Assembly (NCBI RefSeq): GCF_030717845.1
Contig: NZ_JAUZVZ010000003.1
Span: 124,001-188,000 of the forward strand
Direction: 5' to 3'
From: Alkalimonas collagenimarina
GTDB taxonomy: Bacteria; Pseudomonadota; Gammaproteobacteria; Enterobacterales; Alteromonadaceae
DNA length: 64,000 nucleotides
In this document: positions 16,678-24,826 of the stretch, piece by piece
Layout: each line of letters begins with the position of its first letter
How positions within the stretch are numbered: position 1 is the stretch's first letter
Made by a program: the position numbers and the translations under genes
Notes under the pieces: generated by a model
Told to the model about the DNA's origin: nothing
Seen by the model: the letters and a program-made list of their open reading frames with translations, nothing else
The model's database searches: none

Positions 16678-17841
16678 ATGAAATATCCATTGATTGTGCT
16701 TGGTTTTCTGCTGTTTTGGAGTGCAACGAGCCAAGCCATGCTGGTCGAAAAGCAGCGCTTTGAAATTGCTGAATTCACCACGGAAAATGGCAAGATTATT
16801 GCTCCGGTTCAGGTTGGCTGGGAAGCGTACGGTGAGTTAAACAGCGACAAAGACAATGTCATTTTAATCACCCACTTTTTTTCCGGTACTTCACATGCTG
16901 CAGGCAAGTACCATGAGGATGACCCGGCACCCGGTTACTGGGATGCTATTATTGGCCCCGGCAAGGCCATCGATACCGATCGCTATTATGTCATCAGTGT
17001 CGATACATTGGTTAACGCCAATGTCTATGACCCTAATGTCATCACAACCGGGCCAGCCACTATCAACCCGGCCAGTGGCCAGCCCTATGGCTTAAGTTTT
17101 CCGGTGGTGACCATTGGTGATTTTGTCGAAGTGCAAAAAGCCTTACTGGATAGCCTGGGTATTGAAAAACTTCATGCCGTGATTGGGGCTTCTATGGGGT
17201 CTTTTCAGGCCATTGAATGGGCCACGCGCTATCCGGATAAAGTGGAGCGATTGGTACCCGTGATTGGATCTGCTTATATCGATGCCTGGGCTGCAGTCCG
17301 ATTAGAACGCTGGGCCTACCCCATCAAGCAGGATCCAGCCTGGAATCAGGGCGACTACTATGAAACAGGCCAGCCTCAGCACGGTTTGATCACCGCCTTG
17401 TCATACATCATTCAAGATGCAGTGCATCCAACCGGTTTTAACCTTCGCTACCCAGCACCATCAACCGAAAAAGCGCTGCATCAGGATATCACCGCTAGTT
17501 TATCGGCATGGCAGCAACTGCGTGAGCATGCCGCAGTTAGGGCCGGATTTCAGGATGCTAATCATATTTTGTATCTGGTTCGGGCGTCACAGTTATTCCG
17601 TGCCGGGATGGGAGATGATTGGAAAAAATCGCTCGAGAATATCACAGCAAAAACCTTGTTTATGCCGGCAACGGGTGACCAGCTGCTGCTACCTGCCATG
17701 AGCCAATACAGCCGTAATGTGATGCAACAAGCGGGAAAAGCGGCCGAATATGTTGAGATCCCTGGCATCTGGGGTCATCTGGATGGCGTAGTCGGCATGG
17801 CGGCAGTGGCCGAAGAGCTGACGGACTTCCTCAATCAATAA
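16678..17841 (+). CDS. Exported MetX-like alpha/beta-hydrolase (putative esterase)
   Basis: The protein is 387 residues with a clear signal peptide (MKYPLIVLGFLLFWSATSQA). The mature part has the homoserine O-acetyltransferase-like alpha/beta-hydrolase fold: AYGELN, LITHFFSGTSHAAG, the nucleophile elbow GASMGSFQAIEW, ATGDQLLLP and the C-terminal HLDG with the catalytic His. True MetX is cytosolic, so export argues against methionine synthesis and for an extracytoplasmic esterase (an E22-like MetX-type esterase). ATG 16678 follows AAGGAG by seven bases; a longer in-frame version from 16561 would overlap the permease gene and bury the signal peptide. It ends the permease operon and is followed by a terminator. 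Specificity is unknown. Confidence 0.85.
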   Translation: MKYPLIVLGFLLFWSATSQAMLVEKQRFEIAEFTTENGKIIAPVQVGWEAYGELNSDKDNVILITHFFSGTSHAAGKYHEDDPAPGYWDAIIGPGKAIDTDRYYVISVDTLVNANVYDPNVITTGPATINPASGQPYGLSFPVVTIGDFVEVQKALLDSLGIEKLHAVIGASMGSFQAIEWATRYPDKVERLVPVIGSAYIDAWAAVRLERWAYPIKQDPAWNQGDYYETGQPQHGLITALSYIIQDAVHPTGFNLRYPAPSTEKALHQDITASLSAWQQLREHAAVRAGFQDANHILYLVRASQLFRAGMGDDWKKSLENITAKTLFMPATGDQLLLPAMSQYSRNVMQQAGKAAEYVEIPGIWGHLDGVVGMAAVAEELTDFLNQ

Positions 17842-17861
17842 CCTTTGCTTTGCCCACTTTG

Positions 17862-17883
17862 GCGCCCTAAGGGGCGCTTTTTT
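17862..17883 (+). terminator. Rho-independent terminator of the permease-esterase operon
   Basis: Stem GCGCCC (17862-17867) / GGGCGC (17872-17877) with a four-base TAAG loop is followed by T6 (17878-17883), 21 bases after the esterase stop codon. Confidence 0.88.
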
Positions 17884-18019
17884 CATAGGCGCAACCTGCA
17901 AAACGTTTAGCTCGTATCTCTTTCCACTTTTACATCTATTGCGTTCATGAATCGATCATCGTATCTTTTGACACACTAATCTGTATACAAGTCAGTCATA
18001 CAATACTAAGGATACCAGC

Positions 18020-19900
18020 ATGGCCTTTGATTACGGTAGCGAATCTCTCGGCATTCGTAACCCCTTCAAGATGGAAGGACTCATCCGCGCCGCACGAGGC
18101 CTGATCGTCACAAGTATGGGGGTTTACCCCTTACTGCAAGTGGCTGAAATCATCCAACAAGATAAAGCACTGGCCTGGATTTATGCCATTATAGGCTTTG
18201 TGCTTCTTTCTGGCGGGTTACGCTCGTTAGGTGGTGGTGTGTTTCAAATGCTGCGTTTTTTTGTAGGTCGAAGTGTCCCTACATCGCTGGCTTTGAATCT
18301 CAGTAAATCAGAGCGCGAAACGGCGAAGCTTGAGAAACCTGCTTATCGCAGCATTGATCTGGAAGAAATGCTGATGGGCCGCAAAAATAAAACCTTTATT
18401 GAACCCGATGGGTTTATTTCCCGCTTTGTGCATACCTTGGTACCAAAGCTGATCTTTCTTCCTTATCCGCTGCGAAATCTGGCACAGCGTTATGCAGGAG
18501 CAGTGATTGCAACTGCCGTGGCATTATTGGCCTTTGCACTGACCTGGTTTGTCAGCGCAACCGGATTGATTGGCGATATTGGCGCCATCTTATTGCCGTT
18601 TTTTTCTTTTTTTCTGGTGCTGTATCTGATCATCAGTTGGCGTAAAGCAAGTACCGTGTTTCGGGCCGCTGAGCAAACCATTGAAACACACGGCAACATT
18701 GCACTTGCCAAAATAATGGCTTTCGCGATTTTAGCACCCGTTATACTCGGGTTTGGCTTGAACTGGCTGTTGCAACAACCCGACATACAAGAGCTGTATA
18801 CCGAGCTGCAACAAACCGCACTGGAGCCCTTTGCTGTGCTACCTCCGTTATTGCTGATTCTATTGTTGCTTGGGCTCACCGCGCCTTTGGTGATTTTTTT
18901 GCTTAAAGAGCGCACCCAACAGGTTAAAGCGATGACACGGGTGTCTGAGTTTCGCGATAACTGGCAAGAAAATATTCATCCCCGGGAGCTGTTCGTCAAC
19001 ATCGATAGCATTGTAATGGCTAACCGACGTTATAAAGAAATCCCAAACCGGATTTACCGTGAGCTCGAACCAAAACTAAACGAGCAATCGTCCAGCAAAG
19101 GGGATTTTAGTGGCGAAGTGATGATCGAAACACAACCTGAGTTTGCTCCATTGCCACAAGCACCTCTGTTTAAAACCTTACGGTTGATTGCCACTTTGTT
19201 TGGTCAGCTATTACTACTCGTCGGCCCTGTTATCTTATTTTTTATGCTCTATGAGTCCAAAGCTGTTCTGGCTCTGTGGCAGCAGTATCAAGCACTTACA
19301 TCACCAAGCGACAACCAACACTTGCAGTATCTGATTGCATTGTTTAATGAAAGTCAGTTCCTGCTCAGCTTGCTATTTTTCTGGCTCATTGCCTCAAGCT
19401 TTGGCCGCTTGCTGGAAAATTATGCTCACACGTTCTGGGCCGAATTGAATTTTCGTTCTTTATTGATTTATCTAAAGTGTGAAGGTACCTATACCGAGAG
19501 CAAACTAACTACAGGGAAAGGGATTTATGACTCAACTGCATCGGAAAACTACGTTATGCGCTCGTCGCTGACACCTTGGATCATCAGCTCACGAATTACC
19601 ACCAGTACCTTTGCAGACAGTGGCGCTAAAAATGTCGAGCATCCCCGCCACATTATGGAAATGGAGGATAATCAGCCAGAAATGCAAGCCATCCTGGATG
19701 ATATTCAAAGCTTCTTATCTGATAGAGAAACCATCGCTCGTATCAAGAATAGTTCTGATCTAAACAGTGCAGAACAAATATACAATATCAATCAGCAATC
19801 CCGGGCTATTCCGGTGCAACAGGATCAAGCAACGTTGGCTAGTCCGGAACAGGATGCGGCCGCCAGCACAAGCTTGCCAAAACAAGATAGCAAAGAATAA
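18020..19900 (+). CDS. Large integral membrane protein of unknown function
   Basis: I do not recognise this 626-residue protein. It has about seven hydrophobic segments (residues ~52-70, 158-180, 185-205, 232-250, 272-295, 388-410, 443-461), two of them as closely spaced pairs. Hydrophilic stretches lie at 85-155 and 298-385, and a long polar C-terminal tail (~480-626) is Gln/Ser/Asp-rich toward the end. No signal peptide, Walker motif, metal-binding cluster or known catalytic motif was seen. TRVSEFRDNWQENIHPRELF (307-326) and the Arg-rich MANRRYKEIPNRIYRELE that follows look like conserved cytoplasmic elements. Start ATG 18020 follows AAGGATACCAGC. It is a single gene with a terminator-like hairpin after it, between the esterase operon and a solute-binding-like gene. 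Confidence 0.75.
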   Translation: MAFDYGSESLGIRNPFKMEGLIRAARGLIVTSMGVYPLLQVAEIIQQDKALAWIYAIIGFVLLSGGLRSLGGGVFQMLRFFVGRSVPTSLALNLSKSERETAKLEKPAYRSIDLEEMLMGRKNKTFIEPDGFISRFVHTLVPKLIFLPYPLRNLAQRYAGAVIATAVALLAFALTWFVSATGLIGDIGAILLPFFSFFLVLYLIISWRKASTVFRAAEQTIETHGNIALAKIMAFAILAPVILGFGLNWLLQQPDIQELYTELQQTALEPFAVLPPLLLILLLLGLTAPLVIFLLKERTQQVKAMTRVSEFRDNWQENIHPRELFVNIDSIVMANRRYKEIPNRIYRELEPKLNEQSSSKGDFSGEVMIETQPEFAPLPQAPLFKTLRLIATLFGQLLLLVGPVILFFMLYESKAVLALWQQYQALTSPSDNQHLQYLIALFNESQFLLSLLFFWLIASSFGRLLENYAHTFWAELNFRSLLIYLKCEGTYTESKLTTGKGIYDSTASENYVMRSSLTPWIISSRITTSTFADSGAKNVEHPRHIMEMEDNQPEMQAILDDIQSFLSDRETIARIKNSSDLNSAEQIYNINQQSRAIPVQQDQATLASPEQDAAASTSLPKQDSKE

Positions 19901-19917
19901 CGCCCTTTAAGCAGCAG

Positions 19918-19949
19918 CTGCCTGAGACTCCAAGCAAATCAGGCAGTTT
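19918..19949 (+). terminator. Probable terminator after the unknown membrane protein gene
   Basis: CTGCCTGA (19918-19925) pairs with TCAGGCAG (19939-19946) around a 13-base loop and is followed by a short TTTCT. The stem is strong and the T tract is weak. It separates the membrane protein gene from the solute-binding-like gene. Confidence 0.5.
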
Positions 19950-19985
19950 CTGCCATACTTAACCAGTGTATGTTGGTTGGGTACC

Positions 19986-20741
19986 ATGATGAAATTATGC
20001 CTGCCAGGTCTTTTTTTATTGCTGGTGAGTTCGCTGCTTAACGCGAATACCGTACTGCTTGCCAGCAGTGACTACAGCCCCCATAGTGGGGAGCACCTGC
20101 CAGAGGAAGGTGCTTTAACGGCCATCGTTCGGCGGGCTTTTGCTTTGCAAGGTATGGAAGTCGACATTCACTACATGCCATTTGCCAGAGCCATGCAAGC
20201 TACACGGCAGGGCCATTATGCTGGTATTATTGGCGTTAAACATACCCCTGAACGCGAAGAGCAATTTTACTTCCCTACTCCAATTTACCACACCTCTATT
20301 GTATTATTTAAACGCCGCTCCGAGCAGTACAACTTTACCAGTTACCTTGATCTGGCACATCAGGGGCTTCGTTATGGTTCCGTGTTGGGTTATTCACATC
20401 CGGTTGGCTTTCTGGAGACCAATATTCGCCATTATCAAGTGTCTAATGAAGAGCAGCTGTTTCAATTGCTGGCGGCAGATCGGGTTGATTTAATCGCGGG
20501 TGATAAACTCAATGGCATCTATTTGTTAGAACATGAGTTCTCTGAATACTTGACGCAGATCGATTGGATTGAGCCTCCGATCGAGCAGCAACCACTGTAC
20601 TTGCTGTTTTCCAGACAGCATCCAGAGGCACTTTCTTTAAAAGCAGCCTTTAATGCAGGTATCGAACATATGCAGCAGCATGGTGAAATTGATCAGCTCA
20701 CACAAAGGTTATTGCCACCGCCTCGACTCCCTTTTGAATGA
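19986..20741 (+). CDS. Periplasmic solute-binding-protein-like protein (SBP_bac_3 type)
   Basis: The 251-residue protein starts with a signal peptide (MMKLCLPGLFLLLVSSLLNA). The rest resembles extracellular solute-binding proteins of family 3: ALTAIVRRAFALQGMEVDIH, then MPFARAMQATRQGHYAGIIG, and EEQLFQLLAADRVDLIAGDK in the second lobe. Many aquatic gammaproteobacteria carry such orphan binding proteins, often signalling- or chemotaxis-related rather than ABC-linked. No amino-acid ABC permease is adjacent (the neighbouring ABC genes are a ferric-iron system on the other strand with its own binding protein). Start 19986 or 19989 is possible; an upstream TTG at 19977 has no support. Ligand unknown. 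Confidence 0.75.
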   Translation: MMKLCLPGLFLLLVSSLLNANTVLLASSDYSPHSGEHLPEEGALTAIVRRAFALQGMEVDIHYMPFARAMQATRQGHYAGIIGVKHTPEREEQFYFPTPIYHTSIVLFKRRSEQYNFTSYLDLAHQGLRYGSVLGYSHPVGFLETNIRHYQVSNEEQLFQLLAADRVDLIAGDKLNGIYLLEHEFSEYLTQIDWIEPPIEQQPLYLLFSRQHPEALSLKAAFNAGIEHMQQHGEIDQLTQRLLPPPRLPFE

Positions 20742-20771
20742 AGTGAGCCCGCAAGACTAGCAACCCTATAG

Positions 20772-21812
20772 CTAGCTAATGCGTGGATACACCACCATGT
20801 GATCCAAGTCGAGCCGGATCCCAATCATCTCGCCTACCGCATGATTGTGGTGACTGAGCGCCAAACAATAGACCTCATCACCACTTCTTAGCTGCAAGGT
20901 ATACAAAATGTGCGACCCCCGAAACGATTTATCCAACACCTTGGCTGTAACGCCACTGTCATCGTCATGCACAATATCGTCGGGCCGGATCAGCACATCG
21001 ACCTGTTCGCCTTGTTGCAAATTAGCCAGATAACTTTGGGCAAAAATACCAAACGAGGTTTTCACCTGCTGCCCGTCCAGCATTTCACCGGGTAAGAGCA
21101 CCCCCCGGCCAATAAAGTCAGCGACAAATCGGTTGATAGGCTTGTGGTACAACTCATAGGGGGTAGCCCACTGTTGCATGCGACCATGCTCCATCACTCC
21201 AATCAAGTCTGCCATGGTAAAGGCTTCAAACTGATCATGGGTCACCATCACGGCTGTCATTTCTTCGTGTTTTAAAATCTGCCGTATATCACGCGCTAAT
21301 GACTCCCGCAGTTCAGCATCTAAGCTAGAGAAGGGCTCATCCAATAGCAAAATTTCTGGCTTCGGAGCAATGGCTCTGGCCAGCGCGATCCGCTGTTGCT
21401 GTCCACCCGATAATTGATGGATGTAGCGACGGCCCAGATCAGGCAAACCAACCAGATGCAGCAATTCCCGGGTGCGTTTCGTGGCTTCGGTCCGACTGAG
21501 TTGCTGCAAACCAAAACCAATATTTTCTGCCACCGTTAAATGCGGAAACAAAGCAAAGTCTTGAAACACCATCCCCAAATGGCGCTGCTCCGGAGGGCAA
21601 TGGTAGTGCTGACTACTGACCACACCTTGCGCCAGACTGATTTCTCCCCCCGCTAAGGGTTCAAAGCCAGCAATAGCGCGTAGTATGGTGGTTTTTCCAC
21701 AGCCAGAAGGGCCAACCAGGCAACCAATCTGCCCTTTCGATAATGATAAACTGATGTCTTTGACCACCGTATGGGGGCCATAGGCAACTGCCAGTTGTTC
21801 CAATACAAGCAT
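20772..21812 (-). CDS. fbpC: Ferric iron ABC transporter, ATP-binding protein
   Basis: A 346-residue ATPase of the FbpC/PotA-like group. Walker A is GPSGCGKT (residues 34-41), the signature is LSGGQQQRIALARA, Walker B is EILLLDEPFSSLD, and the switch His is in VMVTHDQFEAF. The C-terminal ~100 residues form the TOBE-like regulatory domain (QVDVLIRPDDIV). It powers Fe3+ import through FbpB from FbpA. It is the last gene of fbpA-fbpB-fbpC, with 12 bases between fbpB and fbpC, and lies under the Fur-box promoter at 24581-24610. Confidence 0.93.
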   Translation of the reverse strand: MLVLEQLAVAYGPHTVVKDISLSLSKGQIGCLVGPSGCGKTTILRAIAGFEPLAGGEISLAQGVVSSQHYHCPPEQRHLGMVFQDFALFPHLTVAENIGFGLQQLSRTEATKRTRELLHLVGLPDLGRRYIHQLSGGQQQRIALARAIAPKPEILLLDEPFSSLDAELRESLARDIRQILKHEEMTAVMVTHDQFEAFTMADLIGVMEHGRMQQWATPYELYHKPINRFVADFIGRGVLLPGEMLDGQQVKTSFGIFAQSYLANLQQGEQVDVLIRPDDIVHDDDSGVTAKVLDKSFRGSHILYTLQLRSGDEVYCLALSHHNHAVGEMIGIRLDLDHMVVYPRIS

Positions 21813-21824
21813 GGTTTCTTCCGC

Positions 21825-23462
21825 TTAGTGACGGTCCATAGAGCGCGCCAAAATAATCACCGGTAATAAGCCCACAAGAACAATCGCCAATGCCGATAAA
21901 GACGCATCGGCCAATCGCTCATCCGAGGCCAACTCGTAGGTTCGTACCGCCAACGTATTAAAATTAAAAGGGCGCAAAATCAGAGTTGCTGGCAATTCTT
22001 TTAACACATCGACAAATACCAGCAACAGTGCGGTTAATACACTACCACGCAGTAACGGCACATGCACCCGCCACAACACTTGCCGGGGTGAACAGCCCAA
22101 CGAACGAGCCGCTTGATCCATATTGGGCCGGATGCGATGCAAACCAGCTTCAACACTGTGCAGCGATACCGCCAGAAAGCGAACGCTATAGGCCAGCAAG
22201 AGCGCAAATAAAGTGCCAGAAAACAACAAGCCGGTTCGGACTCCAAACCATTGCTCGGCCAGTAAATCAATGCGCTGGTCGACAAACGCCAACGGCAACA
22301 TCACCCCAATGGCAATCACAGTACCGGGGATGGCGTAGCCCATAGCTGCCAGTCGGACTGGGATCAACACCAGCCAATCGCGTTTTAAGCGTCGGGCATA
22401 AGCAAACACCAATGCCAGGGTCACTGAAATAAGGGCTGCCATGGCGGCCAGTGAAAAACTATTCCACACCAGTTGCATAAAACGCTCATCCAGCGTTACT
22501 TGCCAGGTGGCGAGTGCCCAGAGACTAAGTTGAACCGCCGGAACAACAAAGCCAAACAATAACGGCAAGCAACACAGCACGAACACCAACCATTTACGAC
22601 CAGCAGTCAGTGTACGTCGCGGCTGCTGAGTATCTTTTTGCCCTTGATGATAATAACGAATTTTACGTCTGGACCACTGTTCGAGTACCAGTAAAAACAA
22701 CACAAAACTGGTCAATAACGCCGCCAGCTGTGCTGCAGCCAGACTATTATTCAAACCAAACCAGGTGCGGAAAATACCGGTGGTGAAGGTATCGACGCCA
22801 AAGTATTGCACGGTACCGTAATCAGCAAAGGCCTCCATCATCGCCAGAGCGGTTCCGGTTAAAATAGCAGGGCGAGCTAAGGGTAACGCGACGCGCCAAA
22901 AGTGCTGACGTGGCGTCAGGCCAAGCGTGCGGCTGGCTTCTTGCAATGAGCTGGCTTGTTCGCGAAATGCCGTTCGTGCCAACATATAAACATAAGGATA
23001 CAGCACCAGTGCCAGCATGATGATGGCACCGCCTAAGGATCGGATTTCAGGAAACCAATAATCTCCATAGCGCCAGTCGAACCAGATTCGTAATTGGCTT
23101 TGCACTGGCCCGGCAAAATCCAACAAGCCAGTGTAGGTATAAGCAATGATGTAGGCTGGGATAGCTAATGGTAATAGCAGCATCCACTCCAGATATTTAC
23201 GCCCGGGAAAATGATATTGTGAGACCAACCAGGCACAGCCTGTGCCAATAAACAATGCGCCCAACCCGACACCAAACGCCAACAGCAACGAATTGCTGAT
23301 ATAGCTCCAGAGTACGGTCTGACGCAAATGCGCCCAGACATCCCATTGCGGATCGAGCACGCTGAGTAAAATCATCAGTACCGGAACTGCTAACAGCATA
23401 GCAGGCACCAGGACTAACCAGCGCCAAGGGTCCAAGCGGAAGCGCCGACTCCGTTCAGTCAC
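21825..23462 (-). CDS. fbpB: Ferric iron ABC transporter, permease (two-domain)
   Basis: The 545-residue inner-membrane permease carries two homologous halves with about 12 membrane segments in total. Each half has an EAA-like coupling loop: EASRTLGLTPRQHFWRVALP in the first and AARSLGCSPRQVLWRVHVPL in the second. This duplicated architecture is that of FbpB/SfuB ferric-iron permeases. It moves Fe3+ released by FbpA across the inner membrane using FbpC. It lies 30 bases after fbpA on the same transcript. Confidence 0.92.
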   Translation of the reverse strand: MTERSRRFRLDPWRWLVLVPAMLLAVPVLMILLSVLDPQWDVWAHLRQTVLWSYISNSLLLAFGVGLGALFIGTGCAWLVSQYHFPGRKYLEWMLLLPLAIPAYIIAYTYTGLLDFAGPVQSQLRIWFDWRYGDYWFPEIRSLGGAIIMLALVLYPYVYMLARTAFREQASSLQEASRTLGLTPRQHFWRVALPLARPAILTGTALAMMEAFADYGTVQYFGVDTFTTGIFRTWFGLNNSLAAAQLAALLTSFVLFLLVLEQWSRRKIRYYHQGQKDTQQPRRTLTAGRKWLVFVLCCLPLLFGFVVPAVQLSLWALATWQVTLDERFMQLVWNSFSLAAMAALISVTLALVFAYARRLKRDWLVLIPVRLAAMGYAIPGTVIAIGVMLPLAFVDQRIDLLAEQWFGVRTGLLFSGTLFALLLAYSVRFLAVSLHSVEAGLHRIRPNMDQAARSLGCSPRQVLWRVHVPLLRGSVLTALLLVFVDVLKELPATLILRPFNFNTLAVRTYELASDERLADASLSALAIVLVGLLPVIILARSMDRH

Positions 23463-23492
23463 TGCAGCACTCCAGCATCATTGACATCTTTA

Positions 23493-24515
23493 TCAACGCC
23501 AGCGAGCCCGATCCATCAAGCGCAACGCATCAGCGTTCAACTCACCTAAACGCTCTAAGGGCAAGGTATCAGCTTTAAAACTGCCAAATTGCTGCAAAGT
23601 TTCACTGTAAGCAACGTCAGTACGAACCGGATATTCATGGTTGGCTTCGGCGTACCATTGCTGGGCTTCTGCTTGCAACATAAACTCAAGCAATTGCCGA
23701 CCCGCCTGTGGATTTGGAGCATGCGCAGACAAACCGGCTCCAGAGATATTGATATGAGCACCGGCGCTATCCTGGTCAGGCCAGAGTACCTTGATCTGGC
23801 TTGCTGCCGCCTGATCACGGGGGTCATTCATCATGCCTGCCAAATAGTAAGTGTTGGCGATAGCAATATCACAAACACCGGCGGCCAATGCACGGATCTG
23901 ATCGCGATCGCCACCACGCGGTGGTCGGGCAAAATTGGCAACGACTCCACGCACCCATTGTTCCGTGGCCTCAGTTCCATCATGAGCCAAACGGCTAGCG
24001 ACTAGTGATTGGTTGTAAATATGACTCGAGCTGCGCACACAAATACGGCCTCGCCACTCGGCAGCGGTTAAATCTTGCAAGCTTGCTAACTTGGTTGGGT
24101 CCACCCGATCCACTGCATATAAGATAGGACGGGCACGAACGGTTAAACCAAACCAGTAGCCTGCCTCATCACGAAGATGGGTCGGGATCTGAGCGTTGAG
24201 AAAATCTGATTGCAGAGGTTGCAATAACTGTTGCTGCTTTGCCCGGTATAAGCGGCCCACGTCGGTGGTGATTAATAAATCAGCGGGGCTGTTGCGCCCT
24301 TCACTCGCTATCCGAGTGATCAATTCGTCCGCATTGCCGGTGATCAAATTCACCCGGATGCCGGTTTGCTCACTGAATCGATCCAGTACCGGCTTGATCA
24401 ACTCCTCCTGACGGGCAGAGTAGACGTTTACTTCAGTCGCCCACGATTCAGCGCTTTGAACCCATGCCACGATGATCAAGCTACACCATAGAACTACCAT
24501 TGAACGTATGCTCAT
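23493..24515 (-). CDS. fbpA: Ferric iron ABC transporter, periplasmic binding protein
   Basis: The 340-residue protein has a signal peptide (cleavage near SAESWA, residue ~26). The mature sequence begins with the typical TEVNVYSARQEELIKPVLD of FbpA/FutA-type proteins. The adjacent Tyr223-Tyr224 in ANTYYLAGM are the expected iron-coordinating pair. It binds Fe3+ in the periplasm and delivers it to FbpB/FbpC. It is first in the operon, downstream of a near-consensus promoter overlapped by a Fur box, so iron repression is expected. Confidence 0.94.
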   Translation of the reverse strand: MSIRSMVVLWCSLIIVAWVQSAESWATEVNVYSARQEELIKPVLDRFSEQTGIRVNLITGNADELITRIASEGRNSPADLLITTDVGRLYRAKQQQLLQPLQSDFLNAQIPTHLRDEAGYWFGLTVRARPILYAVDRVDPTKLASLQDLTAAEWRGRICVRSSSHIYNQSLVASRLAHDGTEATEQWVRGVVANFARPPRGGDRDQIRALAAGVCDIAIANTYYLAGMMNDPRDQAAASQIKVLWPDQDSAGAHINISGAGLSAHAPNPQAGRQLLEFMLQAEAQQWYAEANHEYPVRTDVAYSETLQQFGSFKADTLPLERLGELNADALRLMDRARWR

Positions 24516-24580
24516 CTTCCCACTCCAGCGACAGCACGCACCATCAGCACGGCTAGTGTACCTATACGAATAAGGCGGCC

Positions 24581-24610
24581 AGTATAACCCTAATGAGAAT
24601 TGTTCTCAAT
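24581..24610 (-). promoter_or_regulatory. fbpABC promoter with overlapping Fur box
   Basis: On the minus strand TTGAGA (24604-24609) and TATACT (24581-24586) are spaced by exactly 17 bases. A dyad ATTGAGAACAATTCTCATT (24592-24610) covers the -35 and spacer. It matches the Fur pattern of GAGAAT/ATTCTC-type half-sites, so Fur-Fe2+ should block this promoter. The fbpA start codon is 66 bases below the -10. A second overlapping repeat, CAATAG (24607-24612) / CTATTG (24621-24626), extends upstream. Confidence 0.85.
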
Positions 24611-24740
24611 AGTATTTATGCTATTGTCTCCCTTAAATATTCCATATCCCTTGCCAAGGTAACGCTCACCGAAGACTGAACGGATCAGCCCATCGATAGC
24701 TACATTATCAACAGGCATTCTATCTCTTGTTCTTGAGGAG

Positions 24741-24770
24741 TTACCGCTGATTTGGTAGCGTGGCTATATA
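24741..24770 (+). promoter_or_regulatory. Weak candidate promoter of the mrp operon
   Basis: TTACCG (24741-24746) and TATATA (24765-24770) are spaced by 18 bases, ~57 bases upstream of the mrpA start. The -35 is poor. The rest of the 311-base fbpA-mrpA intergenic region holds only the Fur-box promoter on the other strand. Confidence 0.25.
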
Positions 24771-24826
24771 AATTAAGCCATAATACAATTCGTTATGTAT
24801 ATCACTCACGCTTTAAGGAGCCACAC

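Noticed and set aside
16678-17841. Homoserine O-acetyltransferase for methionine synthesis (metX)
   Set aside because: The fold matches, but the signal peptide and the location with a permease and TonB receptor argue for an exported esterase.
17968-18004. Promoter with a perfect TTGACA before the unknown membrane protein gene
   Set aside because: TTGACA at 17968-17973 has no -10 at 15-19 bases; TATACA is 10 bases away and TACAAT 25 bases away, so the pair is not convincing.
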